This document shows positions 1-8,598 of a stretch of 64,000 nt of DNA, piece after piece. Position 1 is the first letter of the stretch; each line of letters opens with the position of its first letter. The stretch is taken from positions 399,118 through 463,117 of the forward strand of contig NZ_MVIM01000004.1 in NCBI RefSeq assembly GCF_002086795.1, read 5' to 3'. Origin of the DNA: Mycolicibacterium tusciae. Its GTDB lineage: Bacteria; Actinomycetota; Actinomycetes; Mycobacteriales; Mycobacteriaceae. The position numbers and the translations under genes were made by a program. The notes beneath the pieces were generated by a model. That model had not been told where the DNA came from and did no database searches. It worked only from the letters and a program-made list of their open reading frames with translations.

Positions 1-393
1 GTGCTGGTGGTGCACGGCGACGACGGTCTTGACGAGCTGACCACCACCACGACGAGCACCATCTGGCGCGTTCAGGCCGGCACCGTCGAGCGGCTGACGT
101 TCGATCCGATGGCGTTCGGGTTCGCCCGCGCGCAACTGTCCGAGCTTGTCGGCGGTGACGCGGAGGCGAACGCCGAGTCGGTGCGGGCGGTGCTCGGCGG
201 CGCCAAGGGCGCGGTGCGTGATGCTGTGGTGCTCAACGCGGCTGGCGCGATGGTGGCCCATGCCGGGTTAGCCAGCGACGCCCAGTGGGTGCCCGCGTGG
301 GAGTCGGGCCTGGCGAGGGCTGCCGAGACCATCGACTCGGGTGCTGCCGAAAAGTTGCTCGCGCGTTGGGTGGGGTTCGGTCAGAAGCTCTGA
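1..393 (+). CDS. trpD: Anthranilate phosphoribosyltransferase, C-terminal part (5' end outside window)
   Basis: Only the last 130 residues are present; the reading frame is open from base 1. The start of the visible part, [11 protein letters not shown] followed by a Thr-rich stretch, is the conserved TrpD core segment. The family transfers phosphoribosyl from PRPP to anthranilate in tryptophan synthesis. The full protein should be near 350-370 residues. The gene runs head-on into the nuclease gene below it, and the last ~126 bases are shared antisense. A lone trpD next to an Rv2191-type nuclease is the arrangement I recall in M. tuberculosis (Rv2192c/Rv2191). Confidence 0.93.
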   Translation: MLVVHGDDGLDELTTTTTSTIWRVQAGTVERLTFDPMAFGFARAQLSELVGGDAEANAESVRAVLGGAKGAVRDAVVLNAAGAMVAHAGLASDAQWVPAWESGLARAAETIDSGAAEKLLARWVGFGQKL

Positions 394-2175
394 TTCGGAA
401 CGGATTTCGGTCAGTTGTTCAGCCGCGACGCGCGCCGACCGTGCCGCCGCGGCCCAGCCCGCGAATCGACCCGCCGAGCCCGCCGGTGAGGCGTAACCGG
501 TTTCCGCGCGCACGATCCGGACACCCGGCTGGGAGAGCCAGCGTGCGATGAGTGCGGTCTCCTCGACGAGTGCACCGCCGAGTGGCGCTTGACTCGGCAG
601 AATCGCTTGTGCGCCAGCGCATATCGCGTCCACAACCGGCATGGGCGGAACGCCGCGCGGTGCATTACCCGCCGACGCCAGCTGCCCGTGGCGGATCACG
701 GCGAGACGCCAGCCGCCGGCGCCGTCCGGACGCGCCGCGACGATCTCGCTGACGTCGGCGAGTGCGCGTAGCCGCTGGCCACGCCAGAGCACGTCGATGG
801 CGGTGGCGGCGTGATCTCTCAGCCGCGCAGCGGTTTCGTAGCGCGCGCGGCCCGCGAGCTCGGTGATGTGCGACAGCACGTCGGCCAGCGCGCTGCTGTC
901 GGCGCCGTCGATCAGGTCGCGGGCCCGCGTCGGCGCGTCGGCGTAGTCGGCGGCGTTGACGTCGCGCGGAGCGGGGCACGGTGAGACTTCGTGTTCGGGG
1001 CATTTCGGACCGTGCAGCGCGGAGCGGCCCAGCCGTGCCGAGCAGGTGCGCACGCCGGTGAAGCGGGCCAGCAATGCGGCGGTCTGTACCGCGTCGGCGC
1101 GGGCGCGAAACGGGCCGACGGCGGACGCGTGCTTTGGCGAACGCACGACAGAAAAACGTGGGAACGCCTCGTCGGTCAGGACCACCCACCACCATCGGTG
1201 CGGGAACTTCGAGCGGCGGTTGTAGGGCGGTGAGTGCGCGGCGAGCAGCCGCAGTTCTCGGACGCCGGCCTCCAGATCGTGCGCGCACTCGACATGGTCG
1301 ACCGCCGTTGCCAGCGAAGCCATCTCCTTCATGCGCGTGCGCGGGTCCGCGCCGTTGAAGTACTGGCCGACCCGACGGCGCAGATCGACGGCCGTGCCCA
1401 CGTACAAGACTTCCGACGCGGGCCCGCGGAACAGGTAGACGCCGGGCCGCCGGGGCAGTGCTGAGGCGAGATGGCGGTTGCGGCGCTGCGCGGGCGACAC
1501 GTCGGGCAGGTACGACCGCAGCTCGGTATAGGTGTGTACGCCTTGGTTGCCCACGCGCTCGATGAGCCCGTGCAGCACATCGACGGTGGCGCGGGCGTCG
1601 TCGAGGGCGCGGTGCGTCGGGGTGGTGGAAGCCCTGAACAGCCGGGCCAGCGCCGACAGCCGCACGCTGGGTGCCTCGTCGCGGGTGAGCACGCGGCGCG
1701 CCAGGCGCACCGTGCACAACACCGGCGGCCGGGGCCAGGCGATCTCGGCGCGCTCGGCGGCCGCGCGCAGGAACCCGACGTCGAAGCCGGCGTTGTGGGC
1801 GACCAGTACCGCTCCGCGCGCGAATTCGAGAAACGAGGGGAGCACCGAATCGATCGTCGGGGCATCGCGCACCATGGCCGTGGTGATGCCGGTCAGCGAC
1901 ACGATCTGGGGTGGGATGCTGCGGCCCGGGTCGACCAGGGTGGCGAGCTCGCCCAGCACCACGCCGCCGCGCACCTTGACTGCACCGATCTCGGTGATGG
2001 CGTCGTGGTTCTCGCCGCTGGCGCGCCCGCCCGTGGTCTCGAGGTCGACGACGACGAACGTGGTTTCGTGCAACGACACATCAGTAAGCGGGTCGACGTC
2101 AGCGAAGCTGAGCTGGCCCATGCGCTGACGGTAGGGAACCGGACCGACAAATGCCGCCAGGCTGGGCGTTGCCAC
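268..2175 (-). CDS. DEDDh exonuclease fused to UvrC-like GIY-YIG nuclease (Rv2191-type)
   Basis: A 635-residue two-nuclease fusion. The N-terminal DnaQ-like 3'-5' exonuclease domain shows Exo I (VVDLETTG, near residue 43), Exo II ([10 protein letters not shown]) and Exo III ([14 protein letters not shown]). Next comes a GIY-YIG domain (PGVYLFRGP followed by VLYVGTA, near residues 240-265) and a UvrC/Cho-like region. The likely role is incision plus trimming in DNA repair, inferred from the domains. I give the longest reading (GTG at 2175). An ATG at 2121 is a serious alternative, because a TACCGT -10-like box lies 6 bases upstream of it and would give a leaderless 617-residue protein. The last ~40 residues are encoded antisense to trpD. 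Confidence 0.88.
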   Translation of the reverse strand: MATPSLAAFVGPVPYRQRMGQLSFADVDPLTDVSLHETTFVVVDLETTGGRASGENHDAITEIGAVKVRGGVVLGELATLVDPGRSIPPQIVSLTGITTAMVRDAPTIDSVLPSFLEFARGAVLVAHNAGFDVGFLRAAAERAEIAWPRPPVLCTVRLARRVLTRDEAPSVRLSALARLFRASTTPTHRALDDARATVDVLHGLIERVGNQGVHTYTELRSYLPDVSPAQRRNRHLASALPRRPGVYLFRGPASEVLYVGTAVDLRRRVGQYFNGADPRTRMKEMASLATAVDHVECAHDLEAGVRELRLLAAHSPPYNRRSKFPHRWWWVVLTDEAFPRFSVVRSPKHASAVGPFRARADAVQTAALLARFTGVRTCSARLGRSALHGPKCPEHEVSPCPAPRDVNAADYADAPTRARDLIDGADSSALADVLSHITELAGRARYETAARLRDHAATAIDVLWRGQRLRALADVSEIVAARPDGAGGWRLAVIRHGQLASAGNAPRGVPPMPVVDAICAGAQAILPSQAPLGGALVEETALIARWLSQPGVRIVRAETGYASPAGSAGRFAGWAAAARSARVAAEQLTEIRSESELLTEPHPTREQLFGSTRVDGLGSPRQARLPRGHPLGVAG

Positions 2176-2243
2176 GCCGTCCGACGATGGTTGTCGGTGC
2201 CCGCGGATACCGTGCGGGCAACACCGAGCAGGAGGACTGCGGA

Positions 2244-2474
2244 ATGTTTGATAACGACGAGGTGCCCGACACGGGCACTGTCACCATCGACTGCGATGAC
2301 TGCGCAGTGCGGGGCCCCGGTTGTCAGGACTGCGTGGTCAGTGTGCTGCTAGGCGCCCCCGAAACTTTGCTCGACGACGAACGCCGGGCGCTCGAGGTAC
2401 TCGCTGACGTGGGGTTGGCGCCACGTCTTCGACTCATTCCGATCCACGGCCGCAATAACTCTGGCGTTGCGTGA
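2244..2474 (+). CDS. Small Cys4 protein, probable zinc-knuckle, unknown function
   Basis: A 76-residue acidic protein with four cysteines at 17, 20, 27 and 30, spaced C-x2-C-x6-C-x2-C, which suggests a small zinc- or iron-binding knuckle. The C-terminal half (about 36-70) is predicted helical and has no further motif I recognise. The ATG at 2244 has a strong AGGAGG ribosome site at 2230-2235. It is divergent from the nuclease gene and precedes ripC by 150 bases on the same strand. The good Shine-Dalgarno and well-spaced cysteines argue that it is real. Function is unknown; a metal-binding regulator or adaptor is only a guess. Confidence 0.75.
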   Translation: MFDNDEVPDTGTVTIDCDDCAVRGPGCQDCVVSVLLGAPETLLDDERRALEVLADVGLAPRLRLIPIHGRNNSGVA

Positions 2475-2538
2475 CAACACGCTACAGGTGGGCCGGTTGT
2501 GGCAGATGTGGCGTCGCCTGTTAAATTTGCGTCTTCTG

Positions 2539-2568
2539 TTGGACAAGGGCGATGCCGTTTCGTAACCT
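2539..2568 (+). promoter_or_regulatory. Candidate sigma-A-type promoter of ripC
   Basis: A -35-like TTGGAC (2539-2544) and a -10-like TAACCT (2563-2568) are separated by 18 bases, about 50 bases upstream of the ripC start. A second, weaker pair, TTGTGG at 2497 and TTAAAT at 2521, lies just upstream. This is pattern matching only; no transcription start is known for this window. Confidence 0.35.
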
Positions 2569-2625
2569 GTCTGAGACCTAAGCGCAGCTCGACACGGCCC
2601 GTCACGGCAGTTGAAGGACGCAATC

Positions 2626-3768
2626 TTGAGGCTCGACCGCACGCAATGGTTCACTCGTGTTCTTAAGCGACCCGCAATCGGTGCGATAGCCGGCCTGATG
2701 GTGTTCGGCGGAATTCTCGCCTCGGGTGTGCAGGCCGATCCGGCCGATGACGCGCTGGCGAAGCTCAATGAACTGTCGCGGCAGGCCGAGCAGACCACCG
2801 AGGCCATGCACTCCGCGCAACTGGATCTGAACGACAAGCTGGCGGCGCAACAGGCCGCGGAGGCCAAGCACGCCGCAGACGCGGGTGCGCTGAATTCCGC
2901 CAGGTCTGCACTGATGACGTTCCAGACCGGAGTCAACAAGATCGCCGCGTCGCAGTACATGGGTGGCCGCCCCGACGGCATGAACGCCCTGCTGACCGCC
3001 TCGTCGCCGCAGGGTCTCATCGACCAGATGTCGGTACAGCGCGTGATGGCCGCCGAAATGTCGTCGCAGATGAAGAGCTTCCGGGAGGCCAGCGCACAGG
3101 CCGCCGCCGCCGAGGAAGCGTCGGCGAAGTCGGCCGCCGAGGCGAAGACCGCCGCCGAGCAGGCCGCCGCCGTCCGCGCTGACCTGCAGTCCAAGCAGAG
3201 CAAGCTGCAGGTCGAGATCGCGGTCGTCAAGTCGCAGTACGAGGCGTTGACGCCGAACCAGCGCGAGGCCCTGGCCGCCATGCCGCCCGTGCCCCCGATC
3301 CCGCCGCCGCCCCCGGGCGACCCCGCGATACTCGCCGCCGCTCCTCCTGGCATTGCTCCGCCGCCCGCCGGCGCGGTTCCGGCCCCCGGCATTCCGCCTG
3401 GTGACATGGCGCCGCCGGTCGGTGGCCACGGCACCACCGTCATCCAGGCCGCGCTGAGCCGCATCGGATCGCCGTACTCGTGGGGCGGATCCGGCCCCAA
3501 CGCGTTCGACTGCTCCGGTCTGGTGCAGTGGGCCTTCCAGCAGGCGGGCATCTCGCTGCCGCACTCCAGCCAGGCGCTGGCCAACGGCGGATCGCCGGTC
3601 TCGGTCGACCAGATGCAGCCGGGTGACGTCGTCAACTACTACTCCGACGCGTCACACACCGCGATCTACATCGGCGACGGAATGATGGTCCACGCCTCGA
3701 CCTATGGCACGCCGGTGCGGGTCGCCCCGGTGGATAACGCGCCGATCTACAACGTCCGCCGCTACTGA
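2626..3768 (+). CDS. ripC: Peptidoglycan endopeptidase RipC, NlpC/P60 family
   Basis: Exported D,L-endopeptidase that cuts peptidoglycan stem peptides, in mycobacteria during cell separation. The order is: short basic N-terminus, hydrophobic signal segment (about residues 12-35), a long Ala/Gln/Glu-rich coiled coil (about 40-215) of the type FtsX controls in RipC/PcsB proteins, a Pro-rich linker (about 220-265), and a C-terminal NlpC/P60 domain. The catalytic Cys is in FDCSGLVQWAF (Cys296) and the His in SHTAIYIGDG (about 344). I place the start at TTG 2626 because GAAGGA lies 7 bases upstream and the resulting MRLD start resembles M. tuberculosis RipC. An in-frame TTG at 2611 is the alternative. 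The downstream HExxH protein and pimB follow on the same strand. Confidence 0.92.
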   Translation: MRLDRTQWFTRVLKRPAIGAIAGLMVFGGILASGVQADPADDALAKLNELSRQAEQTTEAMHSAQLDLNDKLAAQQAAEAKHAADAGALNSARSALMTFQTGVNKIAASQYMGGRPDGMNALLTASSPQGLIDQMSVQRVMAAEMSSQMKSFREASAQAAAAEEASAKSAAEAKTAAEQAAAVRADLQSKQSKLQVEIAVVKSQYEALTPNQREALAAMPPVPPIPPPPPGDPAILAAAPPGIAPPPAGAVPAPGIPPGDMAPPVGGHGTTVIQAALSRIGSPYSWGGSGPNAFDCSGLVQWAFQQAGISLPHSSQALANGGSPVSVDQMQPGDVVNYYSDASHTAIYIGDGMMVHASTYGTPVRVAPVDNAPIYNVRRY

Positions 3769-3791
3769 CCGTCGAGGATCAGCGTCGGCGA

Positions 3792-4637
3792 GTGGTAGAT
3801 CGCCTCTCGCACGCAAAGACGAGAACCACTCTCGCCGCAGTCCTGATCGCCGAACTGGTCTGCGGACTGCTGTTGCTCGGCAACACCGGACCAACTCAGC
3901 CCGATCCGCCCATGGCCGCTGCGGGGTCACTCACCACGCCCTCCTCGGCGCCGACCCCGCAGACTCTGCAAGATGGCCGCACCGTGCGCCTGATCGGCCT
4001 CGGCGAGCGCACCGCTCCGCTGTTGCGTCGCATCTCCGCGCAGCTCGACGACGCGGCGGACGCCGTCACCGCATTCTGGGGACCTGACTGGCCGCGCGAG
4101 ATCGTCCTCGTGGCGGCGGGCACCGAAGAACAGTTCGCCGCCGTCGGCGGGGGTGACTCCCACACCGCGGCCACCACCACCGGCGAACGAATCATGTTCG
4201 CACCCGGCGCCGCGCAGATGAGCGATGAATCGCTGCGAATCGTTTTGCGCCACGAACTGTTCCACTACGCGGCACGCGACGCGACCGCAGCCGATGCACC
4301 GCAGTGGCTCACCGAGGGCGTGGCCGACTTCGTCGCCCGCCCACCCACGCCGCTGCCCGAGGACGCCGCCGCCGTGGCAGGGGCAGGACTGCCGACCGAC
4401 GCGGAGCTCAGCGGACCCGACCGCTCGCTGGCCTACGACCGTGCCTGGTGGTTCAGCCGGTTCGTGGCTGACACCTACGGCACCGCAGCACTGAAGGACC
4501 TCTACGTGCGGGCCTGCGGACACGGCCACCCCGACGTCGCCACTGCGGTGCAAGACGCCCTCGGAACCGACCTCGCTGCAGTGCTGGCCGCATGGCGGCA
4601 GTGGCTGACCTGGGGGCACCGCCCACCCGGAGGGTAG
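3792..4637 (+). CDS. Membrane-anchored HExxH protein (Rv2189c-type), putative metallopeptidase
   Basis: A 281-residue protein with one N-terminal hydrophobic segment (about 13-30), a Pro/Thr-rich stretch, then an extracytoplasmic domain. The sequence shows HELFH at 154-158 and a glutamate in WLTEGVADF (Glu175), spaced like the HExxH...E zinc site of gluzincin-type peptidases. The M. tuberculosis counterpart is annotated only as hypothetical, as far as I recall. It lies 23 bases after ripC and 20 before pimB, between a cell wall hydrolase and a mannolipid enzyme, so a role in envelope processing is reasonable but unproven. The last eight codons and the TAG stop are supplied by a short interspersed repeat (4611-4642). 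Confidence 0.8.
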   Translation: MVDRLSHAKTRTTLAAVLIAELVCGLLLLGNTGPTQPDPPMAAAGSLTTPSSAPTPQTLQDGRTVRLIGLGERTAPLLRRISAQLDDAADAVTAFWGPDWPREIVLVAAGTEEQFAAVGGGDSHTAATTTGERIMFAPGAAQMSDESLRIVLRHELFHYAARDATAADAPQWLTEGVADFVARPPTPLPEDAAAVAGAGLPTDAELSGPDRSLAYDRAWWFSRFVADTYGTAALKDLYVRACGHGHPDVATAVQDALGTDLAAVLAAWRQWLTWGHRPPGG

Positions 4638-4642
4638 GGGGA
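4611..4642 (+). repeat. 32-base interspersed repeat, copy A
   Basis: This stretch matches the reverse complement of 11969-12000 at 30 of 32 positions; the two mismatches are inside the element. It begins TGGGGGCACC and ends AGGGTAGGGGGA. In the frame of the overlapping gene it encodes WGHRPPGG and then the stop codon, so the element sets the C-terminus of the HExxH protein. A partial relative sharing the TGGGGGCACCTCCC end lies at 29494-29532. Confidence 0.75.
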
Positions 4643-4657
4643 ATAACGTGACGGGCT

Positions 4658-5785
4658 ATGAGCCGGGTCCTGCTGGTCACCAATGATTTTCCACCCAGAC
4701 GTGGCGGCATTCAGTCGTACCTGCAGGAATTCGTGGGCCACCTGGTAGACGCGGGTGCCCACAGTTTGACGGTGTACGCACCGAAGTGGAAGGGCTCCGA
4801 TGAGTTCGACCGGGCCGCCGACTACGAGGTGGTGCGGCATCCGACCACGCTGATGCTGCCCGAACCGTCGGTCGCGGGCCGAATGCGGCGACTCATCGAG
4901 CTCCACAACGCCGACACCGTGTGGTTCGGCGCGGCGGCACCGCTGGCGCTGATGGCGCCACTGGCTCGTGACGCGGGCGCCGCCCGGGTGATCGCGAGCA
5001 CCCATGGTCACGAGGTGGGATGGTCGATGCTCCCGCTGGCCCGAACGGCGTTGCGGCGCATCGGATCCGGGACCGACGCGGTGACGTACGTCAGCCGCTA
5101 CACCAGGCGGCGGTTCGCATCGGCGTTCGGTCCGCATGCGGCACTCGAGCATCTGCCGCCGGGTGTGGACACCGAGCGGTTCGTGCCGGATGAGATCGCA
5201 CGCGCGCAGATGCGGGCCCGCTACGGGCTGGGCGGTCGCCCCGTCGTGGTCTGCCTATCGCGACTGGTGCCGCGCAAGGGTCAGGACATGTTGATCCGGG
5301 CGCTGCCCGCGATCCGGCAACGTGTGCATGGTGCCGCTCTGGTGATCGTCGGCGGCGGCCCCTACGGAAAATCCCTGCGGCGCCTCGCGCACGACTTCGG
5401 AGTGTCCGAACATGTGGTGTTCACCGAAGGCGTGCCTGGCGAGGAACTACCAGCCCATCATGCGATGGCCGACGTGTTCGCGATGCCGTGCCGGACCAGG
5501 GGAGCCGGCTTGGACGTCGAAGGTCTGGGCATCGTCTATCTGGAGGCGTCGGCGTGCGGAGTGCCCGTGGTGGCCGGCAGGTCAGGCGGTGCGCCGGAGA
5601 CCGTGCTCGACGGTGAGACGGGCATGGTGGTCGACGGCTGGGACGTCGGCGCGATCGCGGCGACGGTCAGCGATCTGCTCGCCGATCCCGACCGGGCGGC
5701 CCGGATGGGGGCGGCCGGTCGGCGCTGGGCCGTCGACAACTGGCAGTGGAAGGACCAGGCCGCCAAGTTGTCCGGCCTGCTCTAG
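4658..5785 (+). CDS. pimB: Phosphatidylinositol monomannoside mannosyltransferase PimB (GT4)
   Basis: Cytoplasmic-face GT-B glycosyltransferase that moves the second mannose from GDP-mannose onto PIM1, an early step toward PIMs, LM and LAM. The 375 residues open with a typical GT4 N-terminus ([20 protein letters not shown]). They carry the nucleotide-binding VIVGGGPYG segment near 230 and the [18 protein letters not shown] donor-site E-x7-E region near 288. Length and neighbours match Rv2188c. Its stop codon overlaps that of convergent fadD15 by 4 bases (5782-5785). The start is ATG 4658, just after repeat copy A. Confidence 0.93.
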   Translation: MSRVLLVTNDFPPRRGGIQSYLQEFVGHLVDAGAHSLTVYAPKWKGSDEFDRAADYEVVRHPTTLMLPEPSVAGRMRRLIELHNADTVWFGAAAPLALMAPLARDAGAARVIASTHGHEVGWSMLPLARTALRRIGSGTDAVTYVSRYTRRRFASAFGPHAALEHLPPGVDTERFVPDEIARAQMRARYGLGGRPVVVCLSRLVPRKGQDMLIRALPAIRQRVHGAALVIVGGGPYGKSLRRLAHDFGVSEHVVFTEGVPGEELPAHHAMADVFAMPCRTRGAGLDVEGLGIVYLEASACGVPVVAGRSGGAPETVLDGETGMVVDGWDVGAIAATVSDLLADPDRAARMGAAGRRWAVDNWQWKDQAAKLSGLL

Positions 5786-7590
5786 TCCTTCGCGTACAAA
5801 CCCTCGATATCGGTGGCGAACTTCTCGGCCACCACCTTGCGCTTGACCTTAAGCGTCGGTGTCAACTCGCCGGTGAGGACCGTGAAGTCGACGGGCAAGA
5901 TTCGGAACCTACGGATCGCCTCGGCCTTCGACACCGCCTGGTTGGCGTTCTTGACGGCGAGGTCGATCTCCGCGACGAGATCGGGATCGTCGGTCAAGTC
6001 CTCCACCGAGGCCTTCGCGTCTTTGCCGTGATGCGCCTTCCAGACGTCAAACGCCTCAGGGTCGATGGCAATGAGCGCAGCGATGAAGGGCTTCGCGTCG
6101 CCGACGGCCATCGCCTGACTGATCAGCGGGTGTGCGCGCAACTGGTCCTCGAGCACTGCCGGTGCGACGTTCTTACCGCCGGCTGTCACGATGATTTCCT
6201 TCTTGCGGCCGACGATGGACAGGAACCCATCGTCGTCGATGTGCCCGAGGTCGCCGGTGTGGAACCAGCCGTTGACGATCGCCTCACTTGTGGCGGTCTC
6301 GTTTCGCCAATAGCCGTCGAACACCACGCCGCCCTTGACCAACAGCTCGCCGTCGTTGGCGACCGCCATACTGTTGCCCGGCAGAAGTTTTCCGACGGTG
6401 CCGATTTTCAGCTCGCCGATCCGGTTAGCGGTGATCGCGGCGCTGGTCTCGGTCAGCCCGTAGCCTTCGTAGATCGTCAGCCCGATGCCGCGATAGAAGT
6501 GGCCAAGGCGCGCACCCAGCGGGGCACCGCCGGAGATGGACGCCCGGCAGTCGCCGCCGGTCGCGGCGCGCAGCTTGCCGTACACGAGCCGATCGAACAA
6601 CGCGTGCTTTGCCCGCAGCAGCAGGCCCGGCCCGCCGGTGTCCTGGGCTTGACTCCATTCGATCGCGGTCTGCACTGCCCTCGCGAAGATCGCACCCTTC
6701 CCCGAGTCCGAAGCGTTCAACTCCGCAGTGTTGTAGACCTTTTCGAAGACGCGGGGGACAGACACGATGACCGTCGGCTTGAACAGCCCGAACATCGGTA
6801 CCAGATTCTTGATGTCGCTCGTGTAGCCGATCGTGACCCCGTTCGCGAATGCCGTCATGGACAGCGCGCGCGCCAGGACGTGCGCCAACGGAAGGAACAC
6901 CAACAGCCGCTCACCTTTACGCAGCAGGCTGGGGAAGGAGGCCGCCGCACCACGCGTCTCGTACAGCAGGTTGGAATGGGTCAGTTGGCAGCCCTTGGGG
7001 CGGCCCGTGGTGCCCGAGGTGTAGATCAGGGTGGCCGGATTGGCGGAGCGGATGCCCGCCAACCGCTCGTCGAGCTGCTTGCGATCCACCGATGCGCCGG
7101 CGTCGGCCAGTGCGTCCACGGCCGACGGCGCCGTCGACTCGATGACGAGCACCTTGCGCAGCGCGGGCAACTCGTCGAGCAGCGCTTTGACCATCAGCGC
7201 ATGCGCTTCGATCTCGACGAAGGCCAGCACCGCGCCGGAATCCTCCAATACCCAGCGCACCTGGTCGGGGGATGAGGTCTCGTAAATCGGGACGGTCACC
7301 GCGCCGATTGCCAGAATCGCGTAGTCCAGGATCACCCACTCGTAGCGGGTGGCCGACAGGACGGCGACACGATCACCCGGGGCCACGCCCTCGGCGATCA
7401 ACCCCAGTGCCGCCGAACGGATCTGATCGGCGGCCTCCTTGCACGTGACATCGGTCCATACGCCGTCGACGAGGCGCTGGAAGATCACGTGGTCGGGATC
7501 GTCGCGCTCATGGCTGAAGACGGAGCTGACGACGTTGTCGTGGTCACCCACGGTGAATGAAGCGGGGACACTGAACTCGCGCACGATCAT
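5782..7590 (-). CDS. fadD15: Long-chain fatty-acid-CoA ligase FadD15
   Basis: A 602-residue member of the ANL adenylating family; it activates long-chain fatty acids to acyl-CoA through an acyl-AMP. Visible motifs are the AMP/P-loop [13 protein letters not shown] (188-200), [11 protein letters not shown], the hinge-region GWFHTGDLG and a C-terminal Lys-bearing VTAGGKN segment. ATG 7590 is chosen because the protein family begins close to it; the frame stays open upstream but looks non-coding. It is divergent from the START-like operon by 87 bases. Eukaryote-like long-chain ACSL type. The neighbourhood (PimB, acyltransferase, lipid-binding folds) fits supply of acyl chains to phospholipid and PIM synthesis, which is an inference. 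Confidence 0.92.
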   Translation of the reverse strand: MIVREFSVPASFTVGDHDNVVSSVFSHERDDPDHVIFQRLVDGVWTDVTCKEAADQIRSAALGLIAEGVAPGDRVAVLSATRYEWVILDYAILAIGAVTVPIYETSSPDQVRWVLEDSGAVLAFVEIEAHALMVKALLDELPALRKVLVIESTAPSAVDALADAGASVDRKQLDERLAGIRSANPATLIYTSGTTGRPKGCQLTHSNLLYETRGAAASFPSLLRKGERLLVFLPLAHVLARALSMTAFANGVTIGYTSDIKNLVPMFGLFKPTVIVSVPRVFEKVYNTAELNASDSGKGAIFARAVQTAIEWSQAQDTGGPGLLLRAKHALFDRLVYGKLRAATGGDCRASISGGAPLGARLGHFYRGIGLTIYEGYGLTETSAAITANRIGELKIGTVGKLLPGNSMAVANDGELLVKGGVVFDGYWRNETATSEAIVNGWFHTGDLGHIDDDGFLSIVGRKKEIIVTAGGKNVAPAVLEDQLRAHPLISQAMAVGDAKPFIAALIAIDPEAFDVWKAHHGKDAKASVEDLTDDPDLVAEIDLAVKNANQAVSKAEAIRRFRILPVDFTVLTGELTPTLKVKRKVVAEKFATDIEGLYAKD

Positions 7591-7664
7591 GGCCTCTCGA
7601 CTAGCGGCTTTGCCGCTCAACAGCGTAGTCGGCCACCGTCGACACCGACCGGGGCACGCATGTA

Positions 7665-7670
7665 TAGCTT
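7665..7670 (+). promoter_or_regulatory. -10 element placed for a leaderless transcript (7678 gene)
   Basis: TAGCTT at 7665-7670 ends 7 bases before the ATG at 7678, where a transcription start would coincide with the A of the start codon. No Shine-Dalgarno is visible between them. Leaderless mRNAs are common in mycobacteria; this is a prediction from spacing. Confidence 0.4.
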
Positions 7671-7677
7671 GTAGGCC

Positions 7678-8067
7678 ATGCACAGCATCCAGATCGCCGA
7701 CGAGACGTTTGTCTCCGCGGACCCCGCCGAGGTGGGAATGGCGGTAGGCGACCCCGCGAACTGGCGCCGCTGGTGGCCTGACCTGCGGCTGACCGTGGTC
7801 GAGGACCGCGGTGAGGTCGGTCACCGGTGGACGGTCGCCGGCGCGCTCACCGGCACGATGGAAGTCTGGCTGCAACCCGCCCTGGACGGGGTGATCCTGC
7901 ATTATTTCCTGCACGCTGAACCGTCGGGCGTGGCGGCCTGGCAGCTACAGAAGATGAACCTCGCCAAAATGAACCATCAGCGCCGGGTAGCTGGCAAAGA
8001 CATGGCGTTCGAGGTGAAGCGCCGCCTGGAGGCGACGCGCCCGGTCGGAGTATCCCGGCTGGCGTGA
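7678..8067 (+). CDS. START/SRPBCC-like protein (Rv2186c-type)
   Basis: A 129-residue protein with the look of the polyketide cyclase/START superfamily: an N-terminal strand, then [13 protein letters not shown] in the position of the usual Y/W-P-x-W loop. Alternating beta strands and a long basic C-terminal helix (about 85-118) follow. Such folds bind hydrophobic ligands in a cavity. The ligand is unknown. It is the first gene of a five-gene same-strand run with a second START-like protein, an ArsA-like ATPase, a small Cys protein and an acyltransferase, and is divergent from fadD15. Lipid binding or transfer is the most economical guess. Confidence 0.8.
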   Translation: MHSIQIADETFVSADPAEVGMAVGDPANWRRWWPDLRLTVVEDRGEVGHRWTVAGALTGTMEVWLQPALDGVILHYFLHAEPSGVAAWQLQKMNLAKMNHQRRVAGKDMAFEVKRRLEATRPVGVSRLA

Positions 8068-8135
8068 GACTTGGGTTCAACACCTCCGAGCGGGGTACAT
8101 TCTGGGCCATCGGCAGATAGACGGAGAAGAAGGCA

Positions 8136-8576
8136 GTGGCGGACAAGACGGCGCAGACCATCTACATTGATGCCGACCCGTCGAGGGTGATGGGTGTCAT
8201 CGCCGACATCGCGTCCTATCCGGAGTGGGTCAACGAGTACAAGGACTGTGAGGTCCTCGAGGCAGGCCCGGAGGGGTATCCGAAGACGGCGCGACTGGTT
8301 TTGGACGCGGCGGTGCTCAAGGACACGATGGTGCTGGCATACGACTGGAAGCAGGTCGACCGCGGCTCGGTGGAGTGGACCTTGGTGTCCAGCTCGCTGC
8401 TGAAGTCGTTGAACGGTGCATATCGGTTGTCGCCCAAGGGGTCCGGAACCGACGTTACCTATGAGCTGTCGGTCGACCTGATCATCCCCATGATCGGGCT
8501 GTTGAAGCGCAAGGCTGAACGGCGGCTCACCGACACCGCGTTGAAGGACCTCAAGAAACGAGCCGAGGCTGAGTGA
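8136..8576 (+). CDS. START/SRPBCC-like protein (Rv2185c, TB16.3-type)
   Basis: A 146-residue SRPBCC protein of the coenzyme Q-binding/Coq10-like type: ADIASYPEWVNEYKDCEVLE is the characteristic helix-loop near residues 24-43, followed by the curved sheet and a C-terminal amphipathic helix with Lys/Arg. The GTG start at 8136 has a purine-rich GGAGAAGAAGG ribosome site. The family is conserved in mycobacteria as the abundant protein TB16.3. The function is not established; a hydrophobic ligand such as a lipid or polyprenyl compound is expected from the fold. Second START-like gene in this operon. Confidence 0.85.
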   Translation: MADKTAQTIYIDADPSRVMGVIADIASYPEWVNEYKDCEVLEAGPEGYPKTARLVLDAAVLKDTMVLAYDWKQVDRGSVEWTLVSSSLLKSLNGAYRLSPKGSGTDVTYELSVDLIIPMIGLLKRKAERRLTDTALKDLKKRAEAE

Positions 8577-8598
8577 CCTCCCGCCACCCCGTCGCGGT

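Noticed and set aside
7603..7617. AGCGGC-TTT-GCCGCT hairpin upstream of fadD15
   Set aside because: A 6-base-pair stem with no T-tract in a divergent spacer; too short to assign as a terminator or operator.
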